Source: Streptomyces caniferus (GTDB lineage Bacteria; Actinomycetota; Actinomycetes; Streptomycetales; Streptomycetaceae). From it: a DNA stretch of 64,000 nt. Numbering within the stretch: the stretch's first letter is position 1; every line of letters starts with the position of its first letter. The notes beneath the pieces were generated by a model that saw only the letters and a list, made by a program, of their open reading frames with translations, had not been told where the DNA came from and ran no database searches. The stretch lies in contig NZ_BLIN01000001.1 in assembly GCF_009811555.1 (NCBI RefSeq), positions 124,001-188,000 on the forward strand, read 5' to 3'. Position numbers and translations under genes: made by a program. Below are positions 16,643 through 27,373 of the stretch, piece after piece.

Positions 16643-17638
16643 ATGTCCTTCCCCGCATGGATCTACCTGGGCCTCGCGCTCTCGTCGCTGGTCCTCCTCT
16701 TCGGCACGGTCCTGGTGCGTCTGCGGACGCCGTCCGTCCGGCGGCGGGACGCCCTGTCCCACGACGTGTGGGAGACGGCGTTCCTGGCCGGCGGCCCCGG
16801 GCGGGTGGCGGACGCCGCGATCGCCGGGATGCACGAGGACGGCCGGCTGGCCGTGGGCGGTCCGGGAGTGGTGACCGTCCGCCAGGCCTTCGCCCGTGAC
16901 GCGGTCGAGGCCGCCGTACTGGACGCGGTCGCCCGGACGCCCGGCGGTGCACTGGCGGCGCTGCGCGCCACGGCCATGCGCAGCCCGGCGGTCCAAGGGG
17001 TCGGCGACCGGCTGGCGGCCCGCGGGCTGCTGCGCCGCCCGGAGCTCGGCCGGGGCTGGCGGCGGCTGGCGAGCGCTCAGATGACGGCCTGTGGGGTCGT
17101 CTTCTTCGTCGCGGTGGTGCTCTCCTTCGCCGGGAGCGGGACGGACGGCCCGCCGCCGGTCGTGCGGACGCTGCCCGCGCTGATCGGTGGTCTGGCCGTC
17201 GCGTCGCTGTGCAAGAAGGCGTTCACCCGCCGGATCACCAGGGCGGGGGCCTCCGCCCTGCGCTCGGCGAGGGTGGCCGTCCCCCGAGGGGGCGGTGGCG
17301 TGGGCGGCGGGGCCTGGCAGCCCGCCGCGCTGGTGGTGGCGCTCGGCGGTACGGCGCTGGTCGCGGACGAACTGCTGCGGCAGCAGTTCGAGGAGGCGCA
17401 GCGGGCCACGGCCGCCGCGTCGGGCGGCGGCTCCGGGTCGTCCGGCGGCTCGTCGGCCGTCGACGGCGGGGGCGACTCGGGGAGCGACGGCGGCTCCTGG
17501 TGCGGCTCCTCCGACGGCGGTTCCGGGTCGGGCTGCGGCAGCAGCGGTTCGTCCTGCGGCGGCGGCTCGTCGTGCGGGGGCGGATCGAGTTGTGGCGGCG
17601 GGTCGGGCTGCGGGGGCGGCGGCTGCGGCGGGAGCTGA
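16643..17638 (+). CDS. TIGR04222-type membrane protein with Gly/Ser/Cys-rich C-terminal tail
   Basis: The ATG at 16643 has AGAGGG eight bases upstream; a GTG at 16634 is an alternative. The 331-residue protein has an N-terminal membrane segment, the TIGR04222 signature WETAFLAGGPGRVADAAIAGMHEDGRLAV, two further hydrophobic segments near residues 123-165, and after residue ~240 a low-complexity tail of Gly and Ser with seven cysteines in the last ~48 residues (repeated SSCGGG and SGCGGGG units). The tail looks like a modification substrate and sits in one operon with an MNIO enzyme. I know of no proven function for the family. Confidence 0.8.
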   Translation: MSFPAWIYLGLALSSLVLLFGTVLVRLRTPSVRRRDALSHDVWETAFLAGGPGRVADAAIAGMHEDGRLAVGGPGVVTVRQAFARDAVEAAVLDAVARTPGGALAALRATAMRSPAVQGVGDRLAARGLLRRPELGRGWRRLASAQMTACGVVFFVAVVLSFAGSGTDGPPPVVRTLPALIGGLAVASLCKKAFTRRITRAGASALRSARVAVPRGGGGVGGGAWQPAALVVALGGTALVADELLRQQFEEAQRATAAASGGGSGSSGGSSAVDGGGDSGSDGGSWCGSSDGGSGSGCGSSGSSCGGGSSCGGGSSCGGGSGCGGGGCGGS

Positions 17639-17715
17639 GGCCCCGGCGCGTGCCGCCGCCCGTATGGTGAGAAATTTTGTGGCGGTATTTGTACTCATCC
17701 CGTAGAACCTCGGCT

Positions 17716-18492
17716 ATGTGGCTCTTCTTCTTCCTCCTCGCCGTGGCGGCGGCGGCCCTGTCCTGTGCGCTGCTGTGCCGTGCCGCGGTCGCCGCCGCGC
17801 GCACCACCCGCCCGGCGCCCGGGGCCGTCCCGGGCCCCTCCGCCGAGGGCGACCGTGCCGGGCTGACGCTCTATGAGGTGGCCTATCTCTCCGGCGGCCC
17901 GCACCGGCTCGCCGACCTCGTCCTGGTGCTGATGGCCCAGCAACGGCGGCTGCTGCTCACCGACACCGGGTGGGCCACCGTCGTCGACCCGGTCGGCAAC
18001 GACGCCGTCGAGCGCGCCACCCTGACCGCCATCGGTCCCGGAGGACAGTGCCGCATACCGCGGATACGGGAGTCCCTCGTCGGCGATGTCGCGGTGCGGG
18101 AGGTGGCCGACCGGCTGGTGTCCGACGGGCTGGCGCTGCCCGTCGCGGTCCGCCCGGGCATCGCCACCGGCGTCCGCCTGGTGAAGGGCGCCGCCGTCCT
18201 GGTGCTGCTGTGCGCCGCCGCTGCCGCCTGGATGGCACCGGCCGAAGCGGACCAAGGGCTGCTCCTGGGCTGGTTCGCGCTCCCGCTGATCGTCACCCTC
18301 GGCAGCTGGGCGGTGGCCCGCTTCGAGCTCCACCCGTACAGCGACTGGGCCACCGATGCCGGCGGGCAGCAACTGCCCCGTCCTTCCGGCTCCCCCGCCC
18401 CTCTTCCCTCTCTCACCTCGTTCGCCCTCTGCGGCCCCAATGCCCTCACCGACCCCACCTTGCGCGCCGCGCTCCACTCTTCCGGGGCATAG
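17716..18492 (+). CDS. Second TIGR04222-type membrane protein, no Cys tail
   Basis: The start is taken as ATG 17716 (MWLFFFLLAVAAAAL), giving 258 residues; the ribosome site is weak. It shares with the preceding gene the signature YEVAYLSGGPHRLADLVLVLMAQQRRLLLTD, an N-terminal anchor and two hydrophobic segments around residues 155-200, but ends without a Gly/Cys tail (TLRAALHSSGA). The pair look like paralogues from an old duplication, only one of which carries the candidate substrate tail. It closes the DUF692 operon. Confidence 0.75.
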   Translation: MWLFFFLLAVAAAALSCALLCRAAVAAARTTRPAPGAVPGPSAEGDRAGLTLYEVAYLSGGPHRLADLVLVLMAQQRRLLLTDTGWATVVDPVGNDAVERATLTAIGPGGQCRIPRIRESLVGDVAVREVADRLVSDGLALPVAVRPGIATGVRLVKGAAVLVLLCAAAAAWMAPAEADQGLLLGWFALPLIVTLGSWAVARFELHPYSDWATDAGGQQLPRPSGSPAPLPSLTSFALCGPNALTDPTLRAALHSSGA

Positions 18493-18576
18493 CCTCCGAC
18501 ACCGGTGCCAGGTGCTTTACATCGACAATCGGCGCCCCAACTATCCCTTTTGTATGCACACACGAAGGGACGGCCA

Positions 18577-20265
18577 GTGAGAGCACTTGCGTTGTACGGC
18601 ACCATCGGGTCGCTGTTGGTGACCGCCCTCGCCACTGCCCCGGCAGGCGGCGCCACGGGGGCAGCCGCCACGCCACCCGCCCCCGTGGCGCACCGCATCG
18701 GCTTCGGCCGCTGCGCAGCGGTGGAGCATCTGCCGTCGTCCGTCGAGTGCGGCACCCTCACCGTTCCCCTCGACTACGCGCGCCCCGACGGCAAGAAGAT
18801 CCACCTCACCGTCAGCCGGGTCCGGGCCACCGCACGCCGCGAACGGCAGGGCTCCCTGGTCTTCAACCCCGGCGGCCCGGGCGCGTCCAGCATGGAGTTC
18901 CCGCTCTACGGCGGGCTCCCCAAGTGGAACAAGCTGGCCCGCGTCTACGACTTCGTGGGCTATGCGCCGCGTGGGGTGGGCCGCTCGGCGCCGCTGTCGT
19001 GCCAGGACCCCAAGGAGTTCGCCCAGGCGCCCACCGACAGCCGTCCGCACCCCGACGCGGCCTTCAAACGCCGGAAGCTGGCCCAGGCCAGGGCGTACGC
19101 CCGCGGCTGCGTCCGCCGGGCCGGTGCGGACCTGCCGTACTACAACTCCGTCAACAACGCCCGCGACCTGGACATGCTGCGGGCCGCGCTCGGCGAGCGG
19201 CGGCTGAACTTCATGGGCGCCTCGTACGGGACGTACTTCGCGGCGGTCTACGCGACGCTCTTCCCCGGCCACGTCCGGCGGATGCTCTTCGACAGTGTGG
19301 TCAATCCCGCGCCCCACAAGATCTGGTACCGCAACAACCTCGATCAGGACGTCGCCTTCCAGCGCCGCTGGAGCGACTGGCTGCGCTGGACCGCCAGGCA
19401 CCACGACCGCTACCACCTCGGCACGACCACGAGGGCGGTGCAGCACGCCTACGACGCGGCGGCGAACAAGCTGCGCCGGCATCCGCTGGAGGGGAGGATC
19501 GGCGCCGGCCAGCTGCAGTCGGCGTTCCTCAAGACCGGCTACAACGACGCCTTCTGGCCGATGCGCGCCGAGGCGCTCTCGGGGTATCTGCACGGCAACC
19601 CCAAGCCGCTGATCGCCCAAGCCCTGCCGCGGTCCGGCGGCTCCAAGGAGGAGGAGAACGGCAACGCCGTCTACACCGCCGTGGAGTGCAACGACGCGCG
19701 CTGGCCGCACGACTGGCGGACCTGGGACCGCGACAACACCGAGATCGCCCGGACCGCGCCGTTCGAGACCTGGGACAACGCCTGGATGAACCTGCCCTGC
19801 GCCTTCTGGCCCGACCGGTCGCAGTGGGCGGAGGCCGAGCTGGCCGACGCCGCGCACCGGGCGGAGCGGCACGGCGCCGGCGGGTCCCTGGCCGACGCCG
19901 CGGGTCATGCGGCCTCGGTCCATTTCGACGAGGCGCTCCACGGGCGGCGCGGTCCGCTCGACGTCCGCACGGAGCCCGGCGCGCTGCCGCCGGTGCTGCT
20001 GCTGGCGGCCGAGCGGGACGCGGCGACGCCCTACCGGGGCGCGCTGGAGCTGCAGCGGCGGCTGCCCGGCTCCTCGCTGGTCACCGAGAACGGGGCCGGC
20101 ACCCACGGCATCGCGTTCGGGGACAACGCCTGTGTGAACCGGTACGTCGAGGCCTATCTGCTGCACGGGAAGATCCCGGCGCACAAGGTGTACTGTGCAC
20201 CGCGCCCGGAGCCGGTCCCCGGCCAGCAGCTGGCCCGGGCGCAGCACGCCCTGCCTGGCAAGTAG
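18577..20265 (+). CDS. Secreted alpha/beta-hydrolase, tripeptidyl aminopeptidase (TAP) type
   Basis: The GTG at 18577 follows GAAGGGA with a six-base spacer. The 562-residue protein has a signal peptide (about 30 residues, ending near AGGATGAAA), the strand ECGTLTVPLDYARPDG typical of this protease family, oxyanion segment FNPGGPGASS, nucleophile elbow GASYGTYFAAVYA, a C-terminal TAP-like domain with the acid LLLAAERDAATPY and histidine in NGAGTHGIAFG. SlpD/SlpE and Tap homologues remove tripeptides from secreted proteins. It stands alone between the DUF692 operon and a bidirectional terminator at 20276. Confidence 0.88.
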   Translation: MRALALYGTIGSLLVTALATAPAGGATGAAATPPAPVAHRIGFGRCAAVEHLPSSVECGTLTVPLDYARPDGKKIHLTVSRVRATARRERQGSLVFNPGGPGASSMEFPLYGGLPKWNKLARVYDFVGYAPRGVGRSAPLSCQDPKEFAQAPTDSRPHPDAAFKRRKLAQARAYARGCVRRAGADLPYYNSVNNARDLDMLRAALGERRLNFMGASYGTYFAAVYATLFPGHVRRMLFDSVVNPAPHKIWYRNNLDQDVAFQRRWSDWLRWTARHHDRYHLGTTTRAVQHAYDAAANKLRRHPLEGRIGAGQLQSAFLKTGYNDAFWPMRAEALSGYLHGNPKPLIAQALPRSGGSKEEENGNAVYTAVECNDARWPHDWRTWDRDNTEIARTAPFETWDNAWMNLPCAFWPDRSQWAEAELADAAHRAERHGAGGSLADAAGHAASVHFDEALHGRRGPLDVRTEPGALPPVLLLAAERDAATPYRGALELQRRLPGSSLVTENGAGTHGIAFGDNACVNRYVEAYLLHGKIPAHKVYCAPRPEPVPGQQLARAQHALPGK

Positions 20266-20275
20266 CGGACCGCAT

Positions 20276-20313
20276 GCGACACGGGCCGTCCCCGAGGGGG
20301 CGGCCCGTGTCGC
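20276..20313. terminator. Bidirectional terminator between convergent genes
   Basis: Perfect 13-bp stem GCGACACGGGCCG / CGGCCCGTGTCGC enclosing a further CCCC-GA-GGGG pairing, located between the hydrolase stop (20265) and the hemQ stop (20366). Confidence 0.75.
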
Positions 20314-20365
20314 TGTGTGCGGCCGCGTCGCCCGGGACCTCCGGCCGACGCACCGACCGTGCGGG

Positions 20366-21118
20366 TTACGCCAGGCCCGCGACCAGCTCGGAGACCGGCT
20401 TACGGCGCCCGGTGTAGAACGGGATCTCCTCACGGACGTGCATCCGCGCCTCGGAGCCGCGCAGGTGACGCATCAGGTCGACGATGCGGTAGAGGTCGTC
20501 GGCCTCGAACGCGAGCACCCACTCGTAGTCGCCGAGCGAGAACGACGGCACGGTGTTGGCGCGCACGTCCGGGAAGCCACGGGCCATCTTGCCGTGGTCG
20601 GCCAGCATCCGGCGGCGGTCCTCATCGGGCAGGAGGTACCACTCGTAGGAGCGCACGAAGGGGTAGACGCTCACATAGGCGCGCGGCTGCTCGTCGGCGA
20701 GGAAGGCCGGGATGTGCGACTTGTTGAACTCGGCGGGGCGGTGCAGCGCCATGTTCGACCACACCGGGTCCAGCACGCGGCCCAGACGCGTACGGCGGAA
20801 GAGGTTGTACGCCTCCTGCAGGGCGTCCGAGCTCTCCGAGTGCCACCAGATCATCACGTCGGCGTCGGCGCGCAGGCCGGACACGTCGTAGGTGCCGCGC
20901 ACCACCACGTCCTTGGCCGCGAGCTGCGCGAACAGCTCCTCGACCTCCTCGGCGTAGCCGCTGCGGTCCTCCGGGAGGACCTCGCGCAGCTTGAACACCG
21001 ACCAGAGGGTGTAGCGGATGATCTCGTTGAGGTCCTTGGCCTTCTTGCCGGCGTGCGGAACCTTCTCGGGCGCCGCGGGGACCTGCGGCGCGGAAGCGGG
21101 AGTGGAAGCGTCTGTCAT
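20366..21118 (-). CDS. hemQ: Coproheme decarboxylase HemQ/ChdC (chlorite dismutase family)
   Basis: The start is taken as ATG 21118 ([10 protein letters not shown]); an ATG nine bases upstream at 21127 is possible. The 250-residue protein has an extended Pro/Ala N-terminus, then [16 protein letters not shown], the haem-pocket strands VMIWWHSES and [14 protein letters not shown], and [32 protein letters not shown]. HemQ oxidatively decarboxylates coproheme III to haem b, the last step of the Gram-positive haem pathway. It begins just after the stop of hemG/cgoX and belongs to the same operon, with hemE nearby. Confidence 0.93.
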   Translation of the reverse strand: MTDASTPASAPQVPAAPEKVPHAGKKAKDLNEIIRYTLWSVFKLREVLPEDRSGYAEEVEELFAQLAAKDVVVRGTYDVSGLRADADVMIWWHSESSDALQEAYNLFRRTRLGRVLDPVWSNMALHRPAEFNKSHIPAFLADEQPRAYVSVYPFVRSYEWYLLPDEDRRRMLADHGKMARGFPDVRANTVPSFSLGDYEWVLAFEADDLYRIVDLMRHLRGSEARMHVREEIPFYTGRRKPVSELVAGLA

Positions 21119-21129
21119 GCCGTCCATTC

Positions 21130-22593
21130 TCACTCGCCGGGCACCGGGTCCGGGCGCAGGGTGGCGAGGATGTCGTCGGCGGCCGTACGGCCCGAGGCGA
21201 TACAGGCCGGGATACCGACGCCCCCGTAGAGCGCACCGCACACCCGCAGGCCCGGCAACTGGGCCACGGCGTCCCGGATGCGGGCCACCCGCTCCAGGTG
21301 GCCGACGGGGTACTGGGGCAGCCCGCCGTCCCAGCGGGTGACCCGCGAGGCGACCGGCGCGGCGGTCAGCCCGACCGCCTCGCGCAGATCCGCCCGCGAG
21401 AAGCCGACCAGTTCGCCGTCCTCGCGCGTCAGGTCCTCCTCGTCGCCGAAGCGGCCGAGGGAGGTGCGCAGCACGAAGAGGTCGGGGTCGGACCGGCCGA
21501 CCCAGCCCCACTTGTTGCCGGAGAAGGTGGACGCCTTGATCTTGCGGCCGTCCACGGGCGGTACGAGGAAGCCGCTGCCGGTCAGCCGCCCTTCGACGTC
21601 GGCGCGGCGGAAGGCCATGGTCACCAGGGCCATCGAGGCGTACGCGACGGAGTCCAGCTCGGCGGCGGCGGGCCGGCAGACGGGGGCGAGGAGGCGGGCC
21701 GTGGCCTGCGCGGGGGTGGCGAGGACGAGGGCGTCGGCGGTGAGCGGGGCGCCGTCGAGGTCGAGCAGCCAGCCGTCGGGGGTGCGCCGCACCCCGGTGA
21801 CCGGCGTCCCCGTACGGATCTCGCCGCCCTTGGCGCGTACGGCGTCGGCCACCGCGCCCGGCAGCGTCCCGATGCCGCCCTCGATGCCCATGAAGACGGG
21901 GCCCGTCGCGGCGGCCCCGGCCTGGTGGACGGTCGCGGCGGACCGCGCCTGGATGCCCCGTACCCCGTCGAGCAGGGAACGGTGCGACCGCGCGGCCTCG
22001 AACAGCGGGGGGACGGCGGCGCGCATCGAGATCCGGTACGCGTCGCCCGCGTACACCCCGCCGAGGAGGGGCTCCACGAGCCGGTCGACGACCTCGCGGC
22101 CCAGGCGCCGGGCGACATAGTCGCCGACGGCGACGTCCTCGCCGACCTCGGTGCGCGGGAGCCGGGCGTCCTCGTCGATCCGGGCCAGGCCCTCCGGGGA
22201 GAGCACGCCGGAGGCGGCGAGCGGGCCGAGGTCCCCGGGGACGCCCATGACATGCCCCTTGGGCATCGGACGCAGCGCGCCGCGCGTCCACAGGGACGCG
22301 CCTGCCGTGGTGGGCGGCTGCAGCCGGTCGCCGATCCCGACGGCGCGCGCGAGATCCACCGCCTCCGGCCGCCTGGCCAGCATCGATTCGGCGCCCAGGT
22401 CGACGGGTACACCCGCGATCTCGCCCGTGCGCAGCTTGCCGCCGAGCCGGTCCGTCGCCTCCAGCACGGTCACCCGGGCCCCGCCTTCGAGCAGACGGTG
22501 CGCCGCCGCGAGTCCGGAGATGCCTCCGCCGATGACGACCACATGACCGGTGCTGCCGGGCCCGCGGCCCGTACGGGAGTGCGCTGCGCTCAT
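21130..22593 (-). CDS. hemG: Coproporphyrinogen III/protoporphyrinogen oxidase HemG (HemY/CgoX)
   Basis: The 487-residue flavoprotein begins with the FAD dinucleotide fold [29 protein letters not shown] and the family motif [25 protein letters not shown], and ends with the second FAD motif [26 protein letters not shown]. In actinobacteria this enzyme oxidises coproporphyrinogen III to coproporphyrin III, feeding ferrochelatase and HemQ, whose gene follows directly. Names in use are hemG, hemY and cgoX. Confidence 0.93.
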   Translation of the reverse strand: MSAAHSRTGRGPGSTGHVVVIGGGISGLAAAHRLLEGGARVTVLEATDRLGGKLRTGEIAGVPVDLGAESMLARRPEAVDLARAVGIGDRLQPPTTAGASLWTRGALRPMPKGHVMGVPGDLGPLAASGVLSPEGLARIDEDARLPRTEVGEDVAVGDYVARRLGREVVDRLVEPLLGGVYAGDAYRISMRAAVPPLFEAARSHRSLLDGVRGIQARSAATVHQAGAAATGPVFMGIEGGIGTLPGAVADAVRAKGGEIRTGTPVTGVRRTPDGWLLDLDGAPLTADALVLATPAQATARLLAPVCRPAAAELDSVAYASMALVTMAFRRADVEGRLTGSGFLVPPVDGRKIKASTFSGNKWGWVGRSDPDLFVLRTSLGRFGDEEDLTREDGELVGFSRADLREAVGLTAAPVASRVTRWDGGLPQYPVGHLERVARIRDAVAQLPGLRVCGALYGGVGIPACIASGRTAADDILATLRPDPVPGE

Positions 22594-22786
22594 GCCCCCA
22601 CTCTCTCAGAGCGCACCGGCGCCACCGGGACCGGATCATGGCTCCCACCGCGGCCGTAGCGGGCGGGCACGGTGTCCGGGAGCCCCGTTGACAGCGGGCA
22701 GCGGCGGGCAAAGACTCATGGGCGGCGGGTGGCGATCTTCGTACCGTCCGCCGACCGTCGAGCCGGGACAGCGAGGACAGGGCCTG

Positions 22787-23983
22787 ATGACCGACCCACG
22801 CGTACGGGATGTGTACATCGTCGATGCGGTGCGGACCCCCGTCGGCAAGTACGGCGGCGCGCTGGCCGCGGTCCGGCCGGACGATCTCGCCGCCCATGTG
22901 GTCAGGGCCCTGGTGGACCGCACCCCGGATCTCGACCCGGCGCGGATCGACGACGTCTGTTTCGGCGATGCGAACGGCGCCGGCGAGGACAACCGCAATG
23001 TGGCGCGGATGGCGGTGCTGCTGGCCGGGCTGCCGGTGACCGTTCCCGGCGTGACCGTGAACCGGCTGTGCGGGTCCGGTCTGGAGGCGGTCATCCAGGC
23101 GGCCCGCGCCATCGCGCACGGCGATGCGCATATCGCGGTGGCGGGCGGAGTGGAGTCGATGAGCCGTGCGCCGTATGTGCTGCGCAAGCCCGAACGCGCC
23201 TTCCCCGCGGGCCACCAGGAGATGTTCTCCTCGACGCTGGGCTGGCGGATGGTCAATCCGCGGATGGCCCCCGAGTGGACGGTGGCGCTCGGCGAGGGCG
23301 CCGAGCTGATCGCCGACCAGCACGGCATCACCCGTGAGCAGCAGGACGTCTTCGCGCTGGCCAGCCATCAGAAGGCGGTGCGGGCCTGGCGGGAGGGCGC
23401 CTACGACGGGGAGGTGGTGCCGCTGCCGGAGGTGGAGCTGCTGCGCGACGAGACGATCCGGGAGGCGTCGTCCCTGGAGTCGCTGTCCAAGCTGAAGCCG
23501 GTGTTCCGTACGGCCGGAGGCACGGTCACCGCCGGGAACTCCTCCCCGCTCAACGACGGTGCGGCGGCGCTGCTGCTGGTGGACGAGGAGGGCCTGCGGG
23601 CCACCGGACGCGAACCGCTGGCCCGTATCCGTGCCAGCGCGGTGACCGGCATCGAGCCGCAGCTGTTCGGCCTGGGCCCGGTGGAGGCGGTACGGCGCGC
23701 GCTGGAGCGGGCCGGGCGCGGCTTCGGCGAGGTGGCGACGTTCGAGCTCAACGAGGCGTTCGCGGCACAGGCGCTGGGCTGCCTCGGGCAGTGGCCGGAG
23801 CTGGACCCGGCCGTGGTGAATCCGCGCGGCGGCGCCATCGCCATCGGCCACCCGCTGGGCGCCTCCGGTGCGCGGCTCGCGGGGGCGGTGGCCCACCAGC
23901 TCGCCGCACTGGGCTCGGGCACGGGGCTCGCCGCGCTGTGCATCGGCGTGGGCCAGGGGCTCGCGCTGGTCCTGGAACGCTGA
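22787..23983 (+). CDS. Acetyl-CoA acyltransferase (thiolase)
   Basis: The ATG at 22787 gives 398 residues. Thiolase landmarks are present: nucleophilic cysteine in [12 protein letters not shown], active-site histidine in [15 protein letters not shown] and the second cysteine in LCIGVGQG; the N-terminus [17 protein letters not shown] is classic. It cleaves or condenses 3-ketoacyl-CoA. The sequence resembles 3-oxoadipyl-CoA thiolases (PcaF-like) but no other aromatic catabolism genes are near, so the substrate is open. The gene is divergent from hemG and followed by a flavoprotein gene. Confidence 0.9.
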   Translation: MTDPRVRDVYIVDAVRTPVGKYGGALAAVRPDDLAAHVVRALVDRTPDLDPARIDDVCFGDANGAGEDNRNVARMAVLLAGLPVTVPGVTVNRLCGSGLEAVIQAARAIAHGDAHIAVAGGVESMSRAPYVLRKPERAFPAGHQEMFSSTLGWRMVNPRMAPEWTVALGEGAELIADQHGITREQQDVFALASHQKAVRAWREGAYDGEVVPLPEVELLRDETIREASSLESLSKLKPVFRTAGGTVTAGNSSPLNDGAAALLLVDEEGLRATGREPLARIRASAVTGIEPQLFGLGPVEAVRRALERAGRGFGEVATFELNEAFAAQALGCLGQWPELDPAVVNPRGGAIAIGHPLGASGARLAGAVAHQLAALGSGTGLAALCIGVGQGLALVLER

Positions 23984-24051
23984 GGGGCGCGGCGCTCTCC
24001 CGCACACGACGCACGCGGCGTTCGCCCGCACACGACGAAGGAGCACACGGC

Positions 24052-25449
24052 ATGGCGACGGAGCAGCTGGTGGTCGTCGGGGGCGATGCGACGGGGATGG
24101 CCGCCGCCTCGCAGGCCCGCCGGCTGAAGAAGCCGGACGAGCTGGCGATCACCGCGTTCGAGCGCGGCCACTACACCTCGTACTCCGCCTGCGGCATCCC
24201 GTACTGGGTGGGCGGCGAGGTCGACGGCCCGGACGGGCTGATCGCCCGGACGGCGCAGGAGCACCGCGCCCGGGACATCGATCTGCGGCTGCGCTGCGAG
24301 GTCACCGAACTCGACCTGGACCGGGGCCGGGTGCGTACCCGGGAGCTGGACAACGGCGGCCGGGAGTCCTGGACCGGCTTCGACAAGCTGGTGCTGGCGA
24401 CCGGCGCCCGCCCGCGCCGGCCCGATCTGCCGGGGATCGACGCGCCCGGCGTGCACGGCGTGCAGACCCTGGACGACGGCCAGGCCCTGCTGGACACCCT
24501 CGACGCCTCCCCGGGCCGACGGGCGGTCATCGTGGGCGCCGGCTACATCGGTGTGGAGATGGCCGAGGCACTGATCCGCCGCGGCTACGAGGTCACCGTC
24601 CTGGAGCAGAGCGCGCAGCCGATGTCCACCCTCGACCCCGACATGGGCGCGCTCGTCCATGAGGCGATGTGCGCGATGGGCATCGAGACGGTGCGCGGCG
24701 CCACCGTCACCGGTGTGCTGACCGACAACGAGGGGACGTCCGGGGGCGGGCGGGCCCGCGCGGTCACCACCGAGGACGCGGAGTACCCGGCGGACGTGGT
24801 GGTGCTGGGTCTGGGCGTACGCCCCGAGACCACGCTCGCCGCCGCGGCCGGACTGCCGCTGGGCGCCTCCGGCGGACTGCTCACCGACCTCGCGATGCGG
24901 GTCCGCGGCCACGACCACATCTGGGCGGGCGGCGACTGCGTGGAGGTGCTGGACCTGGTCTCCGGGCAGCTGCGCCATATCGCGCTGGGCACCCACGCCA
25001 ACAAGCACGGGCAGGTCATCGGCGCCAATGTGGGCGGCAGCTATGCGACCTTCCCCGGTGTCGTCGGCACGGCCGTCAGCAAGGTCTGCGACCTGGAGAT
25101 CGCCCGGACGGGGCTGCTGGAGCGCGAGGCGCTCGCCGCCGGCCTGCGCTTCGTCACGGTGACCGTCGAGGCCACCAACCGCGCCGGCTACTACCCCGGC
25201 GCCCGCCCGATGCACGTCAAGATGCTCGCCGAGCGCCGTACGGGCCGGCTCCTGGGGGTGCAGATCGTCGGCCGCGAGGGCGCCGGCAAGCGGGTGGACA
25301 TCGCAGCGGTCGCGCTGACCGCCGGGATGACGGTGGAGCAGATGACCGCGCTGGACCTCGGCTACGCCCCGCCGTTCTCCCCGGTCTGGGACCCCGTCCT
25401 GGTAGCGGCCCGCAAGGCCGCTGCCGCGGTACGGGACGCCGGGGCCTGA
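24052..25449 (+). CDS. CoA-disulfide-reductase-like FAD/NAD oxidoreductase
   Basis: The ATG at 24052 follows AAGGAG. The 465-residue protein has an N-terminal FAD fold ([19 protein letters not shown]), the single redox cysteine in [15 protein letters not shown], an NAD fold ([21 protein letters not shown]), the FAD strand [12 protein letters not shown] and the C-terminal dimerisation domain. A single cysteine in SxxCGIPY is typical of CoA-disulfide reductases and NADH oxidases. It probably keeps CoA or another low-molecular-weight thiol reduced, or acts as a peroxide or oxygen reductase. Confidence 0.88.
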   Translation: MATEQLVVVGGDATGMAAASQARRLKKPDELAITAFERGHYTSYSACGIPYWVGGEVDGPDGLIARTAQEHRARDIDLRLRCEVTELDLDRGRVRTRELDNGGRESWTGFDKLVLATGARPRRPDLPGIDAPGVHGVQTLDDGQALLDTLDASPGRRAVIVGAGYIGVEMAEALIRRGYEVTVLEQSAQPMSTLDPDMGALVHEAMCAMGIETVRGATVTGVLTDNEGTSGGGRARAVTTEDAEYPADVVVLGLGVRPETTLAAAAGLPLGASGGLLTDLAMRVRGHDHIWAGGDCVEVLDLVSGQLRHIALGTHANKHGQVIGANVGGSYATFPGVVGTAVSKVCDLEIARTGLLEREALAAGLRFVTVTVEATNRAGYYPGARPMHVKMLAERRTGRLLGVQIVGREGAGKRVDIAAVALTAGMTVEQMTALDLGYAPPFSPVWDPVLVAARKAAAAVRDAGA

Positions 25450-25501
25450 CCACGCGGGCAGGCCGCTGGCCCCGGTTGCGCCGTCGCGCCGGGCGACGCG
25501 C

Positions 25502-26569
25502 TCAGCGCGCCGTCTGCGTGTGGACGTAGTCGACGAGGCGGGTCAGCGCGTCCGGGTCGGTGGACGGCAGCACGCCGTGGCCGAGGTTGAAGATGTGGCC
25601 CTCCAGTCCGGCGGCGGCGTCGAGGACCTCGCGGGCCTTGTTCTCGACGGCCTCGCGGGGCGCGAAGAGCACGGCCGGGTCGATGTTGCCCTGCAGCGCC
25701 TTGCCGGGGCCGACGCGGCGGGCCGCCTCGTCCATGGGGACGCGCCAGTCGACGCCGACGACGTCCGCGCCCGCCTCGCCCATCAGGCCGAGGAGTTCGC
25801 CGGTGCCGACGCCGAAGTGGATACGCGGCACGCCGAGGCCCTCGACCGCCCGGAAGACCTTGGCGGAGGCGGGCATCACGGAGCGGCGGTAGTCGGCCGG
25901 CGAGAGCGCGCCGACCCACGAGTCGAAGAGCTGGACGGCGCTCGCCCCGGCCGCGATCTGCACCTTGAGGAAGGCCGCGGTGATGTCGGCGAGCCGGTCC
26001 AGCAGGTCGGCCCACAGCTGCGGGTCGCCGTACATGAGGGCCTTGGTGCGCTCGTGGTTGCGCGAGGGGCCGCCCTCGACGAGGTAGCTGGCGAGCGTGA
26101 AGGGCGCCCCGGCGAAGCCGATCAGGGGCGTGCCGCCCAGCTCACGGACGAGCATGCCGATGGCCTCGGTGACGTACGAGACGTCGCCGGGCTCCAGGTC
26201 GCGCAGCTGCGCCAGGTCGGCGCGGGTGCGGATCGGGTTCTCGACGACCGGGCCGACGCCGGGCTTGATGTCGAGGTCGATACCGAGGGCCTTGAGGGGG
26301 ACGACGATGTCGCTGAAGTAGATGGCGGCGTCGACGTTGTGCCGGCGCACGGGCTGCAGCGTGATCTCGGTGACCAGATCGGGCCGCATGCACGAGTCGA
26401 GCATCGCGATGCCCTCGCGGACCTTGCGGTACTCGGGCAGTGAGCGGCCGGCCTGGCGCATGAACCACACCGGGGTGTGCGGCACCGGCTCACGGCGGCA
26501 CGCCTTGAGGAAGGCCGAGTCGTGTGTACCGGTCTGCTGCTGGCCCGTGGGGCAATCGTTGGCGCTCAC
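25502..26569 (-). CDS. hemE: Uroporphyrinogen decarboxylase HemE
   Basis: The start is taken as GTG 26569 (MSANDCPTG...), giving 355 residues. UroD motifs are clear: [19 protein letters not shown] near the N-terminus and [17 protein letters not shown], with the substrate-binding arginine and aspartate in the first motif and [15 protein letters not shown]. It decarboxylates uroporphyrinogen III to coproporphyrinogen III, the substrate of the oxidase encoded at 21130. The long in-frame extension upstream of 26569 has no family resemblance. Confidence 0.95.
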   Translation of the reverse strand: MSANDCPTGQQQTGTHDSAFLKACRREPVPHTPVWFMRQAGRSLPEYRKVREGIAMLDSCMRPDLVTEITLQPVRRHNVDAAIYFSDIVVPLKALGIDLDIKPGVGPVVENPIRTRADLAQLRDLEPGDVSYVTEAIGMLVRELGGTPLIGFAGAPFTLASYLVEGGPSRNHERTKALMYGDPQLWADLLDRLADITAAFLKVQIAAGASAVQLFDSWVGALSPADYRRSVMPASAKVFRAVEGLGVPRIHFGVGTGELLGLMGEAGADVVGVDWRVPMDEAARRVGPGKALQGNIDPAVLFAPREAVENKAREVLDAAAGLEGHIFNLGHGVLPSTDPDALTRLVDYVHTQTAR

Positions 26570-26716
26570 GCCCCAAATCTTCGCACGCCGGGTGACCCGC
26601 CGAAGGGGCCAGGTGGCCGATATCTCCGCATGCGCCCGGGGGCGCCTCCGAATGGGCGACGCGCGCACCGGGTGTCCTCCCCGTATGCGGGCCCGGTTCC
26701 GCCTAATCTTCCGGGC

Positions 26717-27373
26717 ATGGCTGCGGCTCACGAACACCTCGCGGACAGCGCGGACGAGGCCCCGATCCCCTTCCGTCAGGCGGTCGATGCGCTCCGCGCG
26801 GCACGGCTGCGGCCGGAGATCGAGATCGACCCGACACCCGCCCCGAAACGGCTCGCCCCCTATGCGTACGCGCTGGAGGCGGCGGTCGTCGAGCGCGGCG
26901 CGGGTCCGGACGGCGAGGACAAGGATCTGGCGGACGGCCGGCTGGTGGTGCTGCACAACCCGGCCGGGGACGACACCTGGCAGGGCACCTTCCGCGTCGT
27001 GACGCTGGCGCGCGCGGAGCTGGAGCCGGAGATGGGCGCCGATCCGCTGCTGCCGGAGGTGTCGTGGTCCTGGCTCACCGGCGCGCTGGACGCGCGCGGG
27101 GTGCGCTACGGCGCACCGAGCGGGACGGTGACCCGAGCCGGCTCGCACTACTTCGGCGGGCTCGCGGCGCGCGAGCCGGCCACGCAGATCGAGATCCGGG
27201 CGTCCTGGACGCCCGCCGAGGGGCCCGGCGGGGTGCCGGAGCTCGCGGTGCATCTGTCGGCGTGGTGCGATCTGCTGTGCCAGGTGGCGGGCCTGCCGCC
27301 GGCCACGGTCGACATGACACCGCGCGGCGGGATCGTCCCGCTGCCGCAGCGCCGCGGTGCACAGCCCCGCTGA
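26717..27373 (+). CDS. DUF3000 domain protein
   Basis: The ATG at 26717 gives 218 residues. The sequence ([37 protein letters not shown] ... SWSWLTGAL ... [15 protein letters not shown]) is the conserved DUF3000 protein found beside hemE in most Streptomyces. No catalytic motif is evident and no membrane segment is present. It is divergent from hemE over 147 bases. Function unknown. Confidence 0.85.
   Translation: MAAAHEHLADSADEAPIPFRQAVDALRAARLRPEIEIDPTPAPKRLAPYAYALEAAVVERGAGPDGEDKDLADGRLVVLHNPAGDDTWQGTFRVVTLARAELEPEMGADPLLPEVSWSWLTGALDARGVRYGAPSGTVTRAGSHYFGGLAAREPATQIEIRASWTPAEGPGGVPELAVHLSAWCDLLCQVAGLPPATVDMTPRGGIVPLPQRRGAQPR

Noticed and set aside
17400..17638. Gly/Ser/Cys repeats as a spurious low-complexity frame
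   Set aside because: Rejected as spurious because the frame is continuous with a good N-terminal domain, ends in a normal stop and carries regularly spaced cysteines; kept as a real tail.
20366..24046. A continuous minus-strand frame of 1226 codons
   Set aside because: It joins the real hemQ frame to the antisense of hemG and the thiolase; only the first part from 21118 downward is a gene. Long antisense frames are normal at this GC content.
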